DNA from: Oceanospirillales bacterium
GTDB lineage: Bacteria > Pseudomonadota > Gammaproteobacteria > Xanthomonadales > SZUA-36
Length of the DNA stretch: 7,244 bases
Reading direction: 5' to 3'
Assembly: GCA_003232965.1 (NCBI GenBank)
Contig: QIKG01000186.1
Coordinates: 1-7,244 of the forward strand
Below, one piece after another: positions 6,126-7,244 of this stretch. The notes below the pieces were generated by a model. It saw nothing but the letters and a program-made list of their open reading frames with translations, searched no databases and was not told the DNA's origin. Made by a program: the position numbers and the translations under genes. Each line of letters starts with the position of its first letter. Within the stretch, counting starts at the first letter, position 1.

Positions 6126-7244
6126 CTAAGCCTCAGGCAGAAAACCAAAGGTTCCCTGACTCACTTGTTGTGCTTCCACTACCGCAATTGCAGTCATATT
6201 TACCACCCGCCTGACGGTGGCCGATGGCGAGAGCACATGGGCGGGTTTCGCGCTGCCCATAAGGATCGGCCCTATACTAACCGAGTTAGTCATTATTCGG
6301 GTCAGGTTTACCCCAACATGTGCTGCGTCTAGGTTTGGCATAATCAGTAAATTTGCTCGGCCGCTAAGACGACTGTTCGGAAAAATAAGCTGCCGATAAT
6401 CCGGTGATAATGCCACATCAGCCGGCATCTCACCATCGACTTCTAAATCCGGGGCGCGCTGGCGAATAATTTCCAGGGCCTTGAGCATCTTGGATGAACT
6501 TTCGTCCTGATGCGAACCGAATGTAGAGTGTGATATCAGCGCAACTTTCGGGGTTATTCCAAACAGGCGAACTTTATCCACCGCCATTAAACAAATATCC
6601 GCAATCATTTCCGCATCCGGATTTTCATTCACATGGCTATCTGCGATAAACACAGCACCATGCTCGCTGCTTAGTACCGCTACCGATGCCAGTGTGTTAT
6701 TGCCTGGGCTTTTACCCAACACATCAATAATGTAATCCAGCTTTCTTTGGAAGCGCCCCACGGTGCCGGTAATAAGTGCGTCCGCCTCACCGCGCTCTAC
6801 CATTAAGGCGGCAATTACACTACTGCGTGTACGCACTATTGCCCGCGCAGTATCTGGCGATACGCCGCGCCGTTGCATTATGCGGTGGTAGTGTCTCCAA
6901 TAATCTTCGTACCGTGGATCTGATTCCGGATTGGTAATTTCAAAATCTACACCTTGGCGAATCCGCAAACCCAATTTTTCGATTTGTTGCTCAATTACAG
7001 CAGGCCTGCCCACTAGCAGCGGGATTGCCATATTATCGTCCACCAATGTTTGCACCGCCCGTAAAACCACCGGCTCTTCACCTTCAGCAAAAACCACTCG
7101 CTTGGGGTCTTTACGAGCTGCATCGAACACCGGCTTCATTAATAATCCGGTGCGATAAACAAACTGACTGAGTTTTTCTCTATACGCCTGCATGTCTTTA
7201 ATCGGTCGAGTTGCCACACCGCTATCCATGGCAGCCTGTGCCAC
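6126..7244 (-). CDS. maeB: NADP-dependent malic enzyme, MaeB type, C-terminal part (5' end off right edge)
   Basis: The visible 372 residues match the C-terminal half of MaeB, which decarboxylates malate to pyruvate and reduces NADP+. The first 35 or so residues (AQAAMDSGVATRPI, then FVYRTGLLMKP) are the end of the malic enzyme part and the connector. The rest is the phosphotransacetylase-like domain, with PKRVVFAEGEEP at 47-58, RGEADALITGTVG, HSTFGS, DGEMPADVALSP, IMPNLDAAHVG and RRVVNMTAIAVVEAQ. Where active phosphotransacetylases carry a DLSRG motif, this protein has VLSPS (visible residues 337-341), so the domain is probably a regulatory acetyl-CoA-sensing module, as known for MaeB. The GTG at the window edge is an internal Val codon, not a start; roughly half the protein is missing. 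It ends TAG, 125 bp before aceE on the same strand. Read-through into aceE is possible, since no strong terminator is visible. Confidence 0.94.
   Translation of the reverse strand: MAQAAMDSGVATRPIKDMQAYREKLSQFVYRTGLLMKPVFDAARKDPKRVVFAEGEEPVVLRAVQTLVDDNMAIPLLVGRPAVIEQQIEKLGLRIRQGVDFEITNPESDPRYEDYWRHYHRIMQRRGVSPDTARAIVRTRSSVIAALMVERGEADALITGTVGRFQRKLDYIIDVLGKSPGNNTLASVAVLSSEHGAVFIADSHVNENPDAEMIADICLMAVDKVRLFGITPKVALISHSTFGSHQDESSSKMLKALEIIRQRAPDLEVDGEMPADVALSPDYRQLIFPNSRLSGRANLLIMPNLDAAHVGVNLTRIMTNSVSIGPILMGSAKPAHVLSPSATVRRVVNMTAIAVVEAQQVSQGTFGFLPEA

Noticed and set aside
7242..7244. GTG at the right edge as a start of a stand-alone phosphotransacetylase gene
   Set aside because: Upstream-type MaeB sequence (AQAAMDSGVATRPI) is already present at the edge, so the codon is an internal Val of a longer protein.
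1..7244. Search for tRNA, rRNA, CRISPR arrays, insertion sequences, attachment sites or a hidden defence system
   Set aside because: Nearly the whole window is covered by five recognisable genes, the only sizeable gap is 125 bp, and no repeats or terminal inverted repeats of mobile elements were seen.

Overview
The window is a compact stretch of central carbon metabolism from what looks like a gammaproteobacterium. The evidence is the single-chain (homodimeric-type) pyruvate dehydrogenase E1 of about 890 residues, the MaeB-type malic enzyme, the PdhR-like operator upstream of aceE, and balanced base composition. A marine Cellvibrionales/Oceanospirillales-like lineage is my inference, not something the sequence proves. 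All supported genes lie on the minus strand, so transcription runs from high to low coordinates.

Layout in transcription order: (1) 7244-6126, the C-terminal half of a MaeB-type malic enzyme, entering from the right edge and showing its whole phosphotransacetylase-like domain. (2) 6125-6001, an intergenic region of 125 bp with several palindromes, including a 19-bp near-palindrome that differs at one position from the PdhR operator core, an AT-rich -10-like block, and a second inverted repeat just before the aceE ribosome binding site. (3) 6000-3328, aceE, complete. (4) 3312-1981, aceF with one lipoyl domain, complete. (5) 1972-1442, a small membrane-anchored retropepsin-like aspartic protease inserted between aceF and lpd. 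(6) 1439-1, lpd with its own N-terminal lipoyl domain, running off the left edge before its C-terminal interface domain. The frame is open throughout the visible part.

The gaps from aceE to lpd are 15, 8 and 2 bp, so the four genes almost certainly form one operon with coupled translation. E1 decarboxylates pyruvate, E2 transfers the acetyl group to CoA, and E3 reoxidises the lipoyl group. The upstream malic enzyme produces pyruvate, the substrate of the complex. The protease has no known part in this pathway and is the main oddity. No RNA genes, mobile elements, CRISPR arrays or convincing plus-strand genes were seen. Apart from the protease insertion and the regulatory palindromes this is an ordinary housekeeping region, and I do not see an undescribed multi-gene system in it.
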